From Noviherbaspirillum soli (lineage in GTDB: Bacteria > Pseudomonadota > Gammaproteobacteria > Burkholderiales > Burkholderiaceae_D): DNA of 64,000 nt. Each line of letters begins with the position of its first letter. Position 1 is the stretch's first letter. The DNA is taken from the NCBI RefSeq assembly GCF_015352955.1, contig NZ_JACYOX010000024.1, forward strand, positions 27,742-91,741, written 5' to 3'. Of the stretch, positions 47,486 to 58,001 are shown piece after piece. The notes under the pieces are model-generated. The model had not been told where the DNA came from. It saw only the letters and a program-made list of their open reading frames with translations, and did not search any database. The translations under genes were made by a program, and so were the position numbers.

Positions 47486-50400
47486 CCGCCACTCGCTGGG
47501 ACTGGACTTCCTGGCCGACGATACCCTGTCGGGCTTTCGCCTGATGCGGCTGGAAGTGCTGAACTGGGGCACCTTCGACAGCCGGGTCTGGACACTGCAG
47601 CTCAATGGCAGGAATGGCCTGCTTACCGGCGACATCGGTTCGGGCAAGTCGACCCTGGTCGATGCGATCACCACCCTGCTGGTGCCGGCCAACCGCATCG
47701 CCTACAACAAGGCGGCCGGCGCCGACAGCAGGGAGCGTACCCTGCGCTCCTATGTGCTCGGGCATTACAAGTCCGAGCGCAATGAAGTCACCGGCGCCGC
47801 CAGGCCGGTGTCGCTGCGCGACCAGCACAGCTATTCGGTCATCCTGGGCGTGTTCCACAATGCCGGCTACGATCAGACGGTGACGCTGGCCCAGGTGTTC
47901 TGGATGAAGGAAGCGCAAGGACAGCCGGCGCGCTTTTTCGCCGGCGCCGAGCGCGACCTGTCGATCGCGGACGACTTTGCCGGCTTTGGCGCGGACATTG
48001 CCCAGCTGCGCAAGAAGCTGCGCGGCCTGGGCGCCGAGCTGCACGACAGCTTTCCGCCTTATGCGGCCTGGTTCCGCCGCCGCTTCGGCATCGACAACGA
48101 TCAGGCGCTGGAACTGTTCCATCAGACGGTGTCGATGAAGTCGGTCGGCAACCTGACCGACTTCGTGCGCAGCCACATGCTGGAGCCGTTCGATGTGGCG
48201 CCGCGCATCCAGGCCCTGGTCGGCCACTTCGACGACCTCAACCGGGCTTACCAGGCAGTGCTGAAGACCCGCCAGCAGGTGGAGCTGCTCACGCCTCTGG
48301 TGGCGGACTGCCATCGGCACCAATCGCTGGAGGTCGAGGTCGAGGAACTGCGCCGCTGCCGCGACAGCCTGCGCGTCCATTTCGCCGGCCTGAAGCTGGA
48401 ACTGATCGATCGCCGCCTCGCGCTGCTGGACGAGGAATGGGACCGCCTCGACGCTCAGGCGCGCAAGCTCGACGCCGCTCATGGCGAGCAGGCGCGCCGG
48501 ATCGACGACATCAGGCAGGCGATTCATGACAACGGCGGCGACCGGCTCGGCCGCCTGGCCGCCGACATCGCCGCGAAGGAACAGTTGCGCGACATGCGCC
48601 GCGCCAAAGATGCGCGTTACGCCCAGCTGGCGGCCGTGCTGGACGAGCCGGCGACGGCGGATGGCGCGGCCTTTGCGGCGCAGCGAGGCAAATACCAGTC
48701 CTGGCGCGACGAGGCGCGCCAGCGCGACGCGGATCTGCAAAACCAGCTGACCGAGCACAGCGTGGCGCTGAGCCAGGGCCGGCAGGAACACACGCAGCAA
48801 AGCGCCGAAATCGACAGCCTGAAGCGCCGCCGCAGCAATATCGACGACCAGCAGGTGCAGATCCGGGCCGCGATCTGCGCCGCCTTGGGCCTGGACCTGG
48901 AAGACATGCCCTTCGCCGGCGAACTGATCCAGGTGCGGGAAGAGGAGCGCGCCTGGGAAGGCGCGGCCGAACGCCTGCTGCGCGGCTTCGGCCTGGCCAT
49001 GCTGGTGCCGCAGGCGCATTACCAGGCGGTGGCGGAATGGGTGGACAAGGCCCAGTTGCGCGGCCGGCTGGTCTACTTCCACGTGCGGCCGCGCAAGTCC
49101 GCCGACTTGCCCGAGCTGCACCGCGATTCGCTGGTGCGCAAGCTGGCCATCAAGCCCGATTCCGCGCATTACGACTGGCTGGAACGCGAGCTGGCCCATC
49201 GCTTCGACGTCGCCTGCTGCGCCACCCAGGAACAGTTCCGGCGCGAGGCGCGCGCCATCACCCGCGCCGGCCAGGTCAAGGACCCGACCGGCCGGCATGA
49301 AAAGGATGACCGCCACCGCATCGACGACCGCAGCCGTTATGTGCTGGGCTGGAGCAACGATGCCAAGATCGCGGCGCTGGAAGGCAGGCGCCGCCAGCTC
49401 GAGACGCGGCTGGGCGAGATCGGCAGCCGGATCGGCGCGATCCAGAATGAAAGGCAGCAACTGGCAGGCCGGCTCGATGCCCTCACCCGTCTCGAGGAGT
49501 TCAGCGTCTTCGATGAGCTGGATTGGCGCGCCGTGGCCGCCGACATCGCGCAGCTGAAGGATGAGCGCGAGCGCCTGGAGGCAGCGTCGGATGTGCTCAA
49601 GCAGCTCAACGACAGCCTGCGCGATCTGCAGCAGGCGCAGCAGAAAACCGGCGTTGACCTGCGCGAGGCGCAGGCCAAACAGGCCAGGGCCGAGCAGCGG
49701 CGCGCGGATGCGCAGGCATTGCGCGAGCAGACCTGGCAGCTGCTTGCCGACGCCGTGGCCGACGAGGCGCTGCATGCCAGGCTGGCCGCGATGCGCGCCG
49801 AGGCATTGGGCGAGCATCAGTTGAGCGTGGAATCCTGCGACAACCGTGAGCAGGATGTGCGCGCCTGGCTGCAGTCGCGCATCGACGCCGAGGATCACAG
49901 GCAGAAGCGGCTGGCGGAAAAGATCATCAAGGCCATGTCGTCCTTCAAGGAAGCCTTCAAGCTGGAAACCGCGGAAATCGACGCCAGCCTGGAAGCGGCC
50001 TTCGAATACGAGAGCCTGTTGACGCAATTGAACGGCGACGACTTGCCGCGCTTCGTGTCGCGCTTCAAGGAACTGCTCAATGTCAATACCATCAATGAGA
50101 TCGCCAATTTCAACGCCCAGCTGGCGCGCGAGCGGGAGACCATTAGGGAACGCATAGGCCAGATCAACAAGTCCCTGGCCGAGATCGACTACAACCCGGG
50201 ACGCTTTATCGTGCTGGAGTCGCAACTGAGCCCGGACGCCGAGATCCGCGAATTCCAGCAGGAATTGCGTGCCTGCACGGAAGGTGCCGTGACCGGCTCC
50301 GACGATGCTCAGTACTCCGAAGCCAAGTTTGTTCAGGTCAAGGCCATCGTCGACCGCTTCCGCGGCCGGGACGGGCTGTCCGAGCAGGACCGGCGCTGGA

Positions 50401-50867
50401 CCGCCAAGGTCACTGATGTGCGCAACTGGTTTCTGTTCGCCGCCAGCGAACGCTGGCGGGAAGACGGGACCGAGCACGAGCACTATTCCGATTCCGGCGG
50501 CAAGTCGGGCGGCCAGAAGGAAAAGCTGGCCTACACCATTCTGGCGGCCAGCCTGGCCTATCAGTTCGGCCTGGAGTGGGGGGCGGTGCGCTCGCGCTCC
50601 TTCCGTTTCGTCGTGATCGACGAAGCCTTCGGCCGCGGTTCCGACGAGTCTGCGCAGTACGGCCTGAAGCTGTTCCGGCAGCTCAACCTGCAGCTGCTGA
50701 TCGTGACGCCGCTGCAGAAGATCCACATCATCGAACCCTATGTGGCTAGCGTGGGCTTCGTGCATAACGAGGGCGGCCGTTCGTCGCGGCTGCGAAATCT
50801 GGCCATCGACGAATACCAGGGACAGAAGGCGACCATGGCGGCCATGGGCGGCCGGGAAACGCCGTGA
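47478..50867 (+). CDS. jetC: Wadjet system SMC-like ATPase JetC
   Basis: 1129 residues. The Walker A is GDIGSGKST at 51-59; two long coiled coils run through the middle (about 260-480 and 660-840) with a hinge-like region between them. The ABC signature [10 protein letters not shown] lies near 1010 and Walker [16 protein letters not shown] near 1045-1055. MukB/SMC-like enzymes extrude DNA loops; in Wadjet this lets the complex recognise small circular DNA. All ATPase motifs are intact. The next gene starts in the TGA-overlap (GTGA). Confidence 0.95.
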   Translation: MNDRHSLGLDFLADDTLSGFRLMRLEVLNWGTFDSRVWTLQLNGRNGLLTGDIGSGKSTLVDAITTLLVPANRIAYNKAAGADSRERTLRSYVLGHYKSERNEVTGAARPVSLRDQHSYSVILGVFHNAGYDQTVTLAQVFWMKEAQGQPARFFAGAERDLSIADDFAGFGADIAQLRKKLRGLGAELHDSFPPYAAWFRRRFGIDNDQALELFHQTVSMKSVGNLTDFVRSHMLEPFDVAPRIQALVGHFDDLNRAYQAVLKTRQQVELLTPLVADCHRHQSLEVEVEELRRCRDSLRVHFAGLKLELIDRRLALLDEEWDRLDAQARKLDAAHGEQARRIDDIRQAIHDNGGDRLGRLAADIAAKEQLRDMRRAKDARYAQLAAVLDEPATADGAAFAAQRGKYQSWRDEARQRDADLQNQLTEHSVALSQGRQEHTQQSAEIDSLKRRRSNIDDQQVQIRAAICAALGLDLEDMPFAGELIQVREEERAWEGAAERLLRGFGLAMLVPQAHYQAVAEWVDKAQLRGRLVYFHVRPRKSADLPELHRDSLVRKLAIKPDSAHYDWLERELAHRFDVACCATQEQFRREARAITRAGQVKDPTGRHEKDDRHRIDDRSRYVLGWSNDAKIAALEGRRRQLETRLGEIGSRIGAIQNERQQLAGRLDALTRLEEFSVFDELDWRAVAADIAQLKDERERLEAASDVLKQLNDSLRDLQQAQQKTGVDLREAQAKQARAEQRRADAQALREQTWQLLADAVADEALHARLAAMRAEALGEHQLSVESCDNREQDVRAWLQSRIDAEDHRQKRLAEKIIKAMSSFKEAFKLETAEIDASLEAAFEYESLLTQLNGDDLPRFVSRFKELLNVNTINEIANFNAQLARERETIRERIGQINKSLAEIDYNPGRFIVLESQLSPDAEIREFQQELRACTEGAVTGSDDAQYSEAKFVQVKAIVDRFRGRDGLSEQDRRWTAKVTDVRNWFLFAASERWREDGTEHEHYSDSGGKSGGQKEKLAYTILAASLAYQFGLEWGAVRSRSFRFVVIDEAFGRGSDESAQYGLKLFRQLNLQLLIVTPLQKIHIIEPYVASVGFVHNEGGRSSRLRNLAIDEYQGQKATMAAMGGRETP

Positions 50868-52075
50868 CGGCCTGGACCGGCGCCAGGGACCTGAAGGCGC
50901 AGCTGCTGCAGTTGTGGGAGCGCGGAAGCCTGCTGCGCCAGGCTGCATCGGGCCAGAACGGCTTTCCATTGCGCCTGACGCTGAAGGGCCCCGGGTCGGC
51001 AGACATCACGAACCGCTTCGACGCGGTGCGCGCATGGTCCACCGAACTGGCCGCGATGGCGCGCATACGCCTGGAATGGCAGGAAGTCCGTCACCGGGTA
51101 CAGGGCGCGCAGCGCCTGCCGGCCAGCGCCTGGGTCGACGGCATCGAGGATGCGCTGGCCCTGCTGGGCAAGGAGCGCGAGTGGTACCGGTTTGCGACGC
51201 TGGTCACTGCGACGCGGCAAGCCCAGCCCGGCTTGTTGCCCTGGCTGGAACGGCGCCCGCTGCAGGCCCTGGCGCTGGCTGACGACTGGGCCCGGCTGCT
51301 GGCGGTGGTGCAATGGCTGAAAGACCATCCTCGGCCCGGCGTCTACCTGCGCCAGGTCGACCTGCCCGGCGTGCACACCAAGTTCATCGAAGCCCGCCGC
51401 GGCGTGCTGGCCGAACTGCTCGACCTGGCGTTGCCGCCGCAAGCCATTGACGCAGCCAAAACCGGGGTGGCGCAGTTTGCCGGCCGCTATGGCTTTCTGG
51501 AAAAGCCGGTGCGCCTGCGCCTGCGCGTGCTTGATGCGCAACTGCGGGTGGTATGGGGCGTCGCATCGCCCGATGTCACCCTGGACGCCGAAAGCTTCAG
51601 CCGCCTGCGGCCTGCCGTGAAGCGGGTGTTCATCACCGAAAACGAGACCAATTTCCTGGCCTTTCCGCCGGTGCCGGAATCCATCGTGCTCTTTGGCGCC
51701 GGCTACGGCTGGGAAGCGCTGGCCCGAAGTGCCTGGCTCAACGATTGCACCCTGTATTACTGGGGCGACATCGATACCCACGGTTTCGCCATTCTTGATC
51801 AGCTGCGCGGCCACTTCCCCCATGTGGTCTCATTCCTGATGGACCGGCAGACGCTGGATGCGCACGAGGCAGTGTGGGGCAGGGAAGCCACGCCTGTCAT
51901 ATCGGACCTGCACCGGCTTACAGCCGATGAGCAGGCGCTGTACGATGCCTTGCGTGATAACCGGATTCGCACCGGCTTGCGGCTGGAACAGGAGCAGATC
52001 GGTTTCAGGATGGTCAGCCAGCATCTGCAGGCGCTGCTCGGCAATGCCGGCGACGGCAGCCAGGGCGGGCGTTGA
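50864..52075 (+). CDS. jetD: Wadjet system nuclease JetD (DUF3322/DUF2220, Toprim-like)
   Basis: 403 residues from GTG 50864, overlapping jetC by 4 bases. N-terminal DUF3322 DNA-binding part and C-terminal DUF2220 Toprim/topoisomerase VI-like nuclease with acidic residues E259/E261 (ITENETN) and D302/D304 (WGDIDTHG), then [17 protein letters not shown]. JetD is the subunit that cleaves plasmid DNA. The catalytic triad looks intact, so the system should be functional. Confidence 0.93.
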   Translation: MTAWTGARDLKAQLLQLWERGSLLRQAASGQNGFPLRLTLKGPGSADITNRFDAVRAWSTELAAMARIRLEWQEVRHRVQGAQRLPASAWVDGIEDALALLGKEREWYRFATLVTATRQAQPGLLPWLERRPLQALALADDWARLLAVVQWLKDHPRPGVYLRQVDLPGVHTKFIEARRGVLAELLDLALPPQAIDAAKTGVAQFAGRYGFLEKPVRLRLRVLDAQLRVVWGVASPDVTLDAESFSRLRPAVKRVFITENETNFLAFPPVPESIVLFGAGYGWEALARSAWLNDCTLYYWGDIDTHGFAILDQLRGHFPHVVSFLMDRQTLDAHEAVWGREATPVISDLHRLTADEQALYDALRDNRIRTGLRLEQEQIGFRMVSQHLQALLGNAGDGSQGGR

Positions 52076-52190
52076 GTCGCGGGGTACGGCATTGCCGCGC
52101 ATCTGTCCGGCGTCCTGCAGGCACGTCCTTGCGCAGAGGCCGCGATGCCACGGCCGACACAGACTTTCACACTTTCAAAGGATATAAACC

Positions 52191-52688
52191 ATGACCGGCA
52201 TGCCACTGCACAAGCAAGCCCTGGGCCTCCTGGCCTGGCTGCTGCCCTGTTTCCTGACCGCCGCGCTGGGCGCGGCTGCATCCATCAATGCGGGCAGCTT
52301 CTATGCCGAACTGGCGCGGCCTGACTGGGCGCCGCCGGGCGCCGTCTTTGGCCCGGTCTGGAGCATGCTCTACCTGACCATGGGCGTGGCGGCCTGGCTG
52401 GCATGGCGGGAGCGGGGCTGGCGCGGCATGGGCCATGCGGCCTGGCTGTTTCTGCTGCAGCTGGCGGTCAATGCGCTGTGGAGCTGGCTGTTCTTTGCCT
52501 GGCACCGTGGCGGGCTTGCCTTCATCGATGTGCTGCTGCTGCTGGCGCTGATCGCCGCCACCACCGCGGCGTTCTGGCGCATCCGGTCGCTGGCGGGCGC
52601 GCTGCTGCTGCCCTACCTGGCCTGGGTGGCGTTTGCCAGCGTGCTCAACTACGCGACCTGGCAGCGCAATCCGCAATTGCTGGGCTAA
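52191..52688 (+). CDS. tspO: TspO/MBR-family protein
   Basis: 165 residues, five membrane helices. Hallmarks: LARPDWAPPGAVFGPVWSMLY in the first loop and second helix, NALWSWLFFAWHR, and SVLNYATWQRN at the end. TspO proteins bind porphyrins or tetrapyrroles and modulate stress responses. AAAGGATATAAACC precedes the ATG. Probably a single-gene unit. Confidence 0.92.
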   Translation: MTGMPLHKQALGLLAWLLPCFLTAALGAAASINAGSFYAELARPDWAPPGAVFGPVWSMLYLTMGVAAWLAWRERGWRGMGHAAWLFLLQLAVNALWSWLFFAWHRGGLAFIDVLLLLALIAATTAAFWRIRSLAGALLLPYLAWVAFASVLNYATWQRNPQLLG

Positions 52689-52921
52689 TCGCCGCGCCCG
52701 TTTCCGATGCATGGACTGCGCCGCTCCGGAGCAGCGACGGCTGCTTGCGCTCCATTTGAATGAGTCAGCCGCACCATGCTGGAACGGCATGAAAAAGTCC
52801 TGCAAAAGACAACATCCAGTCATTGTGATTTCGCCTTTCAGTCAATAAACTTGCCGCGCGCAACATTTTTGAACCGCGGCCGGCGGCGCAGCCAGTCGGC
52901 CGCCTCTGATGGAGAATACGG

Positions 52922-54220
52922 ATGGGATATTTCCCGCAATGGCGTGTGCGGCAAGGCACCGAGGATGGCCTGGGCCAGGTGATCAGCACCGATGAGCGCC
53001 TGCCCTGGCCGCAGACCATCGCCATGGGTCTGCAGCATGTGGTGGCGATGTTTGGCGCCACGGTGCTGGCGCCGCTCCTGATGGGCTTCGATCCCAATCT
53101 GGCGATCTTCATGTCGGGCATCGGCACGCTGCTGTTCTTCGTGTTTGTCGGCGGACGGGTGCCCAGCTATCTCGGTTCGAGCTTTGCCTTCATCGGGCTG
53201 GTGATCGCGGTGTCGGGCTATGGCGGGCAGGGGCCCAATACCAACCTCGGCGTTGCGCTGGGCGGCATCATTGCCTGCGGCGCGCTGTATGCGCTGATAG
53301 GCCTCCTGGTCAGCGCGGTCGGCACCGGCTGGATCGAGAAGCTGATGCCGCCGGTGGTCACCGGCGCGGTGGTGGCCGTGATCGGCCTGAACCTGGCGCC
53401 GATCGCGGTCAAGGGCGTGACCGCCAACAGCTTCGATGCCTGGATGGCGCTGGCCACGGTGCTGTGCGTGGGCGGCGTGGCGGTGTTTACCCGCGGCATG
53501 GCGCAGCGCCTCCTGATCCTGATCGGCCTGCTGCTGGCCTATCTGATCTATGCGCTGCTGACCAACGGCGCCGGCCTGGGCAAGCCCATCGATTTCGCCG
53601 CGGTGGCCAATGCCGCATGGTTCGGCATGCCGACCTTCGTCGCGCCGGTGTTCAAGGCCGATGCAATGGCGCTGCTGGCGCCGGTGGCCATCATCCTGGT
53701 GGCCGAGAACCTCGGCCATATCAAGGCCGTCAGCGCCATGACCGGCAAGAACCTCGACCAGTACATGGGCCGCGCCTTCCTCGGCGACGGCGTGGCCACC
53801 ATGCTCTCGGGCAGCATGGGCGGCACCGGCCTGACGACCTATGCCGAAAACATCGGCGTGATGGCGGTCACCCGCATCTATTCCACGCTGGTGTTCGTGG
53901 TGGCGGCGCTGATGGCCATCGTGCTGGGCTTCTCGCCGAAATTCGGCGCGGTGATCCAGACCATCCCCGGCGCGGTGCTGGGCGGCGTGTCCATCGTGGT
54001 GTTCGGCCTGATCGCGGTGGCGGGCGCCCGCATCTGGGTCGAGAACCGGGTCGACTTCTCGGACAACCGAAACCTGATCGTCGCCGCCGTCACCCTGGTG
54101 CTGGGCGCCGGCGACTTCACGCTCAAGCTCGGCCAGTTCTCGCTGGGCGGCATCGGCACCGCCACCTTCGGCGCCATCATCCTGCATGCGCTGCTGTCGC
54201 GCGGCGGCGCCCGCCGCTGA
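52922..54220 (+). CDS. uraA: NCS2-family uracil/xanthine permease
   Basis: 432 residues, about 14 membrane helices. NCS2 signature: GLQHVVAMFGATVLAPLLMG near the start, VPSYLGSSFAFIG, and the substrate-site segment LVAENLGHIKAVSAMTGKNL. H+-coupled nucleobase uptake. The MGYFPQWRVR start resembles UraA/RutG-type uracil permeases; the xanthine alternative cannot be excluded. No pyrimidine genes adjoin. Confidence 0.92.
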   Translation: MGYFPQWRVRQGTEDGLGQVISTDERLPWPQTIAMGLQHVVAMFGATVLAPLLMGFDPNLAIFMSGIGTLLFFVFVGGRVPSYLGSSFAFIGLVIAVSGYGGQGPNTNLGVALGGIIACGALYALIGLLVSAVGTGWIEKLMPPVVTGAVVAVIGLNLAPIAVKGVTANSFDAWMALATVLCVGGVAVFTRGMAQRLLILIGLLLAYLIYALLTNGAGLGKPIDFAAVANAAWFGMPTFVAPVFKADAMALLAPVAIILVAENLGHIKAVSAMTGKNLDQYMGRAFLGDGVATMLSGSMGGTGLTTYAENIGVMAVTRIYSTLVFVVAALMAIVLGFSPKFGAVIQTIPGAVLGGVSIVVFGLIAVAGARIWVENRVDFSDNRNLIVAAVTLVLGAGDFTLKLGQFSLGGIGTATFGAIILHALLSRGGARR

Positions 54221-54358
54221 AGGCCGGCTGGAGCCGGCGCATGGTGCCGACAGGCACTGCGCCGGACAGGCTTTCCTGTGCGCCGGCGTGCTGCGGCGCA
54301 GCTTGAGTTTCCTGTTCCTGCCCCAATGTGCGGTCTCCCAAGCTTCAAGGAGAACAAC

Positions 54359-54676
54359 ATGGCTCTTTACTGGCCAGGCGGGCGGGGTCAAGGAGACAGC
54401 GCCGACGACCCGGACCTCGGCAGTTACGATTCCAACCACTTGCTCGATTCCATCCTGGACGAGCTCAACCTGCCAAACGATGCCGCGCTGAGCGAGGCGC
54501 TGGAAGTGGATGAGTCCGTGATCTGCGACCTGCGCGAAATGCGGCGGGAAGTCGACGCGGCAATGCTGATCCGCATGCATGAACTGACCGACATCAGCAT
54601 TGTCGGACTGCGTAACATCCTTGGCGACCGCCGCCGGCGTTCGCGGTTTTCCGAAGGCGGCGAAGAAAAGCCGTGA
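54359..54676 (+). CDS. small HTH-like protein
   Basis: 105 residues from ATG 54359 (AAGGAG upstream). Central part LNLPNDAALSEALEVDESVI then LREMRREVDAAMLIRMHELT and ISIVGLRNILGDRR resembles a short XRE-type helix-turn-helix family in Burkholderiales. The start ALYWPGGRGQGDSADD is flexible. Its regulon is unknown; the 52-aa gene follows. Confidence 0.6.
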   Translation: MALYWPGGRGQGDSADDPDLGSYDSNHLLDSILDELNLPNDAALSEALEVDESVICDLREMRREVDAAMLIRMHELTDISIVGLRNILGDRRRRSRFSEGGEEKP

Positions 54677-54703
54677 TGACCTGATGACCTGATGACCTGA
54701 TGA
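54674..54703. repeat. TGATGACC tandem repeat spanning the stop codon
   Basis: Three full 8-base copies plus a six-base remainder. The first copy supplies the TGA stop of the HTH-like gene. Because 8 is not a multiple of 3, the array places stops in all frames. Confidence 0.9.
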
Positions 54704-54724
54704 TTTCAGGAAAAGGACGATGCG

Positions 54725-54883
54725 ATGAACCAGACGCCCGACAAGCAAAGCCCGCCGGCCCAGCCGGCGCCGGCCACCGGCAAGCCGGCGGAACCAGGCC
54801 CGGCGCCGCGTGAAATCAGCCGCGAGGAAATGGACCACAAGCAACCGGCGGACGCCGACCCGGACGACCCGGTTTCACCCTGA
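54725..54883 (+). CDS. small Pro/Ala-rich hypothetical protein
   Basis: 52 residues. ATG 54725 is preceded by AAAGGAC (12 bases). Pro/Ala-rich first half (AQPAPATGKPAEPGPAP), acidic end (ADADPDDP). The amino-acid bias is compatible with GC-rich chance sequence, but the start, spacing and position after the HTH-like gene favour a gene. No family. Confidence 0.4.
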   Translation: MNQTPDKQSPPAQPAPATGKPAEPGPAPREISREEMDHKQPADADPDDPVSP

Positions 54884-54900
54884 CAACTGCGGCACTACTG

Positions 54901-54940
54901 CGCCGGCGTGCTTGCCCCTGGGCACACGCCGGCGTTTCGC
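54901..54940 (+). terminator. GC-rich hairpin after the 52-aa gene
   Basis: 10-bp stem CGCCGGCGTG/CACGCCGGCG followed by TTTCGCATTT, a weak terminator. Confidence 0.5.
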
Positions 54941-55043
54941 ATTTCGGGGCCTGATAGTTCGACCCGGTCCGCACGTTGACTTCATGCACTACGTGCGATG
55001 CTGCTTTGCAGTATCCTTCTGGCTTTCCCGGTCTTGACCCGCC

Positions 55044-56510
55044 ATGCCGCTTCCGTCAGCCGTCCGCGATGCGGGCGCCCCCTCCATCCCTCACGCCACG
55101 CCGCCTGAATCGTCACCGCCGCCTTTGCCGCCCGCGCCGCGGCCCGGCGGCAGGGCCGGCATGCTGGCGGTGCTGGTGCTGATTGCCGTCACCCTGGCGC
55201 GGGCCTTTGGCGGACCGTCCTGGCTGTTCATGGTGGCCGGCGCGGCCGCGATGGTGCTGATCATTTCCGGCTACCGGCAGATCAACCAGCGCTTGCGCAC
55301 CACCTCCTTCATCCTGTTCTGCATTGCCGCGCTGACCATGCCATTCGCCCGGGCGCCGGTGGCGGCGCTGGAGCGCGGCGTCTTCATCGCGGCCCTGCTG
55401 ATCTCGGTGACCTGCAGCGTGATGCTGATTGCCCGCTGCGCCATGCGCAGCCACCGCATCGGCTTCATCGGCGCCGGCCTGCGCGAGCGCCAGGGCACGC
55501 GGCGCTACCTGTCCTTCACCCTGGCCAGCCAGTTCTTCTCCGGCATCCTCGGGCTGGCCGGGGCCAACCTGATGTTCGTGATGGCAGCGCCGTCGACCGA
55601 AGGCATGTCGGAAAGCCGCACCGCCACCGTGGTGACGGTGGGGCGCGGCTTTGCCGCCGCCAGCTGCTGGAGCCCGGTGTTTGGCAACATGGCCATCCTG
55701 CTGGCGCTCTATCCCTCGCTCTCCTGGCTGCAGGTGTTCCCGGTCGGGCTGGCGATCGGGCAGGTGACCATCGTCGTCGGCGCACTGATGAACCTGGCGG
55801 CGACGTCGGGCCAGGCGGTGCGGCAGGACGGCCCGGTCACGCTGATGTCGACGCTGCTGCGCAGCTCGCTGCCCCTGCTGATTTCGCTCCTGGGCCTGCT
55901 GGCGCTGATCATGGCCACCAGCTTCATGCTGCATATCGTGATCTCGGCGGCGATCGTGCTGCTGGCGCCGCTGGTGTCGCTGCTGTTCAATGCCGCCACC
56001 GGCCGTCCGGGCCACCGGGTCGCCGACGGCGTGCGCGGCCTGCGCGGCGCGATGGACAACTTCGGTGCGCTGGCCAGCGAAGCCCTGCTGTTCATGGCCG
56101 CGGGCTGCGCCGGCAGCGTCCTGGCCGATGCCTTTCCATCGTCATGGATCAATGCCATCGGCGCCGCCCTCAGCGGCCATGCCTTCCTTGCGCTGGCCTT
56201 CCTGGTCAGCGCCATCATCGTCACCGCGCTGGCCGGCGTGCATCCGGTGCTGTCGGCAGTGTTCCTGGCTTCCAGCCTGCCGCCGCAGGTGGTAGGTTTG
56301 CCGCCGCTGACCCACATGGCGGCGATCCTGGCGGGCTGGGGGCTGTCGGCCAACATGACGCCGTTCTCGGTGGTGTCGCTGACCGCGAGCCGCTATGCCG
56401 GCATCGGGCCGGGCGAGATCAGCTTCGGCCGCAACTGGCGTTTCGCATTGACCAATGCGCTGGTGGTATGCGGCGTGCTGGCGCTGGTGTCGATGGCCAT
56501 GCAGCGCTGA
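55044..56510 (+). CDS. multi-pass membrane protein of unrecognised family, next to eutBC
   Basis: 488 residues; an internal ATG at residue 40 (MLAVLVLIAV, 55161) could be the true start, since the first 39 residues are proline-rich and no Shine-Dalgarno is seen. About 12 membrane helices, with a conserved-looking GGPSWLFMVAGAAAMVLI and HPVLSAVFLASSLPPQVVGLPP segment. No known transporter motif was recognised. It lies 81 bases upstream of eutB on the same strand, so uptake of ethanolamine or a related amine is a guess from position only. Confidence 0.7.
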   Translation: MPLPSAVRDAGAPSIPHATPPESSPPPLPPAPRPGGRAGMLAVLVLIAVTLARAFGGPSWLFMVAGAAAMVLIISGYRQINQRLRTTSFILFCIAALTMPFARAPVAALERGVFIAALLISVTCSVMLIARCAMRSHRIGFIGAGLRERQGTRRYLSFTLASQFFSGILGLAGANLMFVMAAPSTEGMSESRTATVVTVGRGFAAASCWSPVFGNMAILLALYPSLSWLQVFPVGLAIGQVTIVVGALMNLAATSGQAVRQDGPVTLMSTLLRSSLPLLISLLGLLALIMATSFMLHIVISAAIVLLAPLVSLLFNAATGRPGHRVADGVRGLRGAMDNFGALASEALLFMAAGCAGSVLADAFPSSWINAIGAALSGHAFLALAFLVSAIIVTALAGVHPVLSAVFLASSLPPQVVGLPPLTHMAAILAGWGLSANMTPFSVVSLTASRYAGIGPGEISFGRNWRFALTNALVVCGVLALVSMAMQR

Positions 56511-56591
56511 AGCCGGGAACGAATCGGCCGCACCCGGCTCTCAATGTCCATGCGGCCGCATCCCGCGGCCAGCCGGTCTGGGAGGGGCGGC

Positions 56592-58001
56592 ATGGGCTAT
56601 GCAAGCACGGTGGGACGGCATGTCTATCGCTTCGAGGATCTCGGGACGCTGCTGGCCCGGGCCAGCCCGGCGCGCTCCGGCGACAGCCTGGCCGGCGTCG
56701 CCGCCGGCAGCGACGAAGAGCGGATGGCGGCCCGCATTGCCTTGGCCGACCTGCCGCTGTCGGCCTTCCTCAATGAAGCGCTGGTGCCGTATGAAGAGGA
56801 CGAAGTCACCCGCCTGATCATCGACAGCCATGATGCCGCCGCCTTCGCGCCGCTGGCGCACCTGACCGTCGGCGGCCTGCGCGAATGGCTGCTCGACGAC
56901 GCCACCGGCAGCGCCGCGCTGGCGCAGGCCGCGCCCGGCATCACGCCCGAAATGGCGGCCGCCGTCAGCAAGCTCATGCGCAACCAGGACCTGGTGCTGG
57001 CCGCCCGCAAATGCCATGTCGTGACACGCTTTCGCAATACCATCGGGCTGCCGGGCCACATGGCGGTGCGGCTGCAGCCCAACCATCCGACCGACGATGC
57101 CGCCGGCATTGCCGCCAGCATGCTCGATGGCCTGCTGTATGGCGCCGGCGATGCGGTGGTGGGCATCAATCCGGCCAGCGACTCGCTGCAGGCGCTGCTG
57201 CCGCTGTGGCGCATGCTGGACGAGGTGCGGCTGCGTTTCGACATTCCGATGCAGGGCTGCGTGCTGACCCATGTGACCAACCAGATCCGCGCCATCGAGG
57301 CCGGGGCGCCGCTGGACCTGGTGTTCCAGTCGGTGGCCGGCACCGAGCGCGCCAATGCCGGCTTCGGCGTCACGCTGGCGCTGCTCCATGAGGCGCGCGA
57401 GGCCGCGCTGTCGCTTGGCCGCGGCACAGTGGGCGACAACGTGATGTACCTGGAAACCGGGCAGGGCAGCGCGCTGTCGGCCAATGCCCATCACGGCCTG
57501 GACCAGCAGACCTGCGAGGCGCGCGCCTATGCGGTGGCGCGCTCGCTCAAGCCGTTGCTGACCAATACCGTGGTCGGCTTCATCGGCCCGGAATACCTGT
57601 ACAACGGCAAGCAGATCCTGCGCGCCGGCCTGGAAGACCATTTCTGCGGCAAGCTGCTGGGCGTGCCCATGGGCTGCGACATCTGCTACACCAACCATGC
57701 CGAGGCCGACCAGGACGACATGGACACGCTGTTGACTCTGCTGGGCGCGGCCGGAGTGAACTTCATCATGGGCGTGCCCGGCGCCGACGACATCATGCTC
57801 AACTACCAGAGCACCTCGTTCCATGATGCGCTCTACCTGCGCCGCCTGTTCGGCCTGAAGCGCGCGCCGGAATTCGAAGCCTGGCTGGCGGCGATGCGCA
57901 TCACCGATGGGCACGGCGAACTGCTGGACACCCGCGCCGGCCATAGCCTGATGCAGTCGCTGCCGCAGCTGCCGGGCCTGTCGGCGGGAGCGGCGCCATG
58001 A
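56592..58001 (+). CDS. eutB: ethanolamine ammonia-lyase large subunit
   Basis: 469 residues from ATG 56592 (GGAGGGG upstream). Catalyses the adenosylcobalamin-dependent step from ethanolamine to acetaldehyde plus ammonia, with EutC. Family segments: RFRNTIGLPGHMAVRLQPNH, GDNVMYLETGQGSALSANAH, GPEYLYNGKQILRAGLEDHF and the closing MGVPGADDIMLNYQSTSFHD. No microcompartment or EutA reactivase genes are nearby, so it is the short, non-compartmented type. Confidence 0.96.
   Translation: MGYASTVGRHVYRFEDLGTLLARASPARSGDSLAGVAAGSDEERMAARIALADLPLSAFLNEALVPYEEDEVTRLIIDSHDAAAFAPLAHLTVGGLREWLLDDATGSAALAQAAPGITPEMAAAVSKLMRNQDLVLAARKCHVVTRFRNTIGLPGHMAVRLQPNHPTDDAAGIAASMLDGLLYGAGDAVVGINPASDSLQALLPLWRMLDEVRLRFDIPMQGCVLTHVTNQIRAIEAGAPLDLVFQSVAGTERANAGFGVTLALLHEAREAALSLGRGTVGDNVMYLETGQGSALSANAHHGLDQQTCEARAYAVARSLKPLLTNTVVGFIGPEYLYNGKQILRAGLEDHFCGKLLGVPMGCDICYTNHAEADQDDMDTLLTLLGAAGVNFIMGVPGADDIMLNYQSTSFHDALYLRRLFGLKRAPEFEAWLAAMRITDGHGELLDTRAGHSLMQSLPQLPGLSAGAAP

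Noticed and set aside
47442..50969. 1175-codon open frame on the minus strand, antisense to jetC
   Set aside because: High-GC codon bias keeps this frame open; it has no recognisable domain, while the plus strand encodes an intact SMC-like ATPase.
52076..52190. attR-like copy of the tRNA-Ala 3' end after jetD
   Set aside because: No match to the tRNA T-arm or acceptor sequence was found.
52838..54844. 668-codon minus-strand frame over the NCS2 permease
   Set aside because: Shadow of the permease gene; His/Gln/Arg-rich repeats typical of antisense translation.
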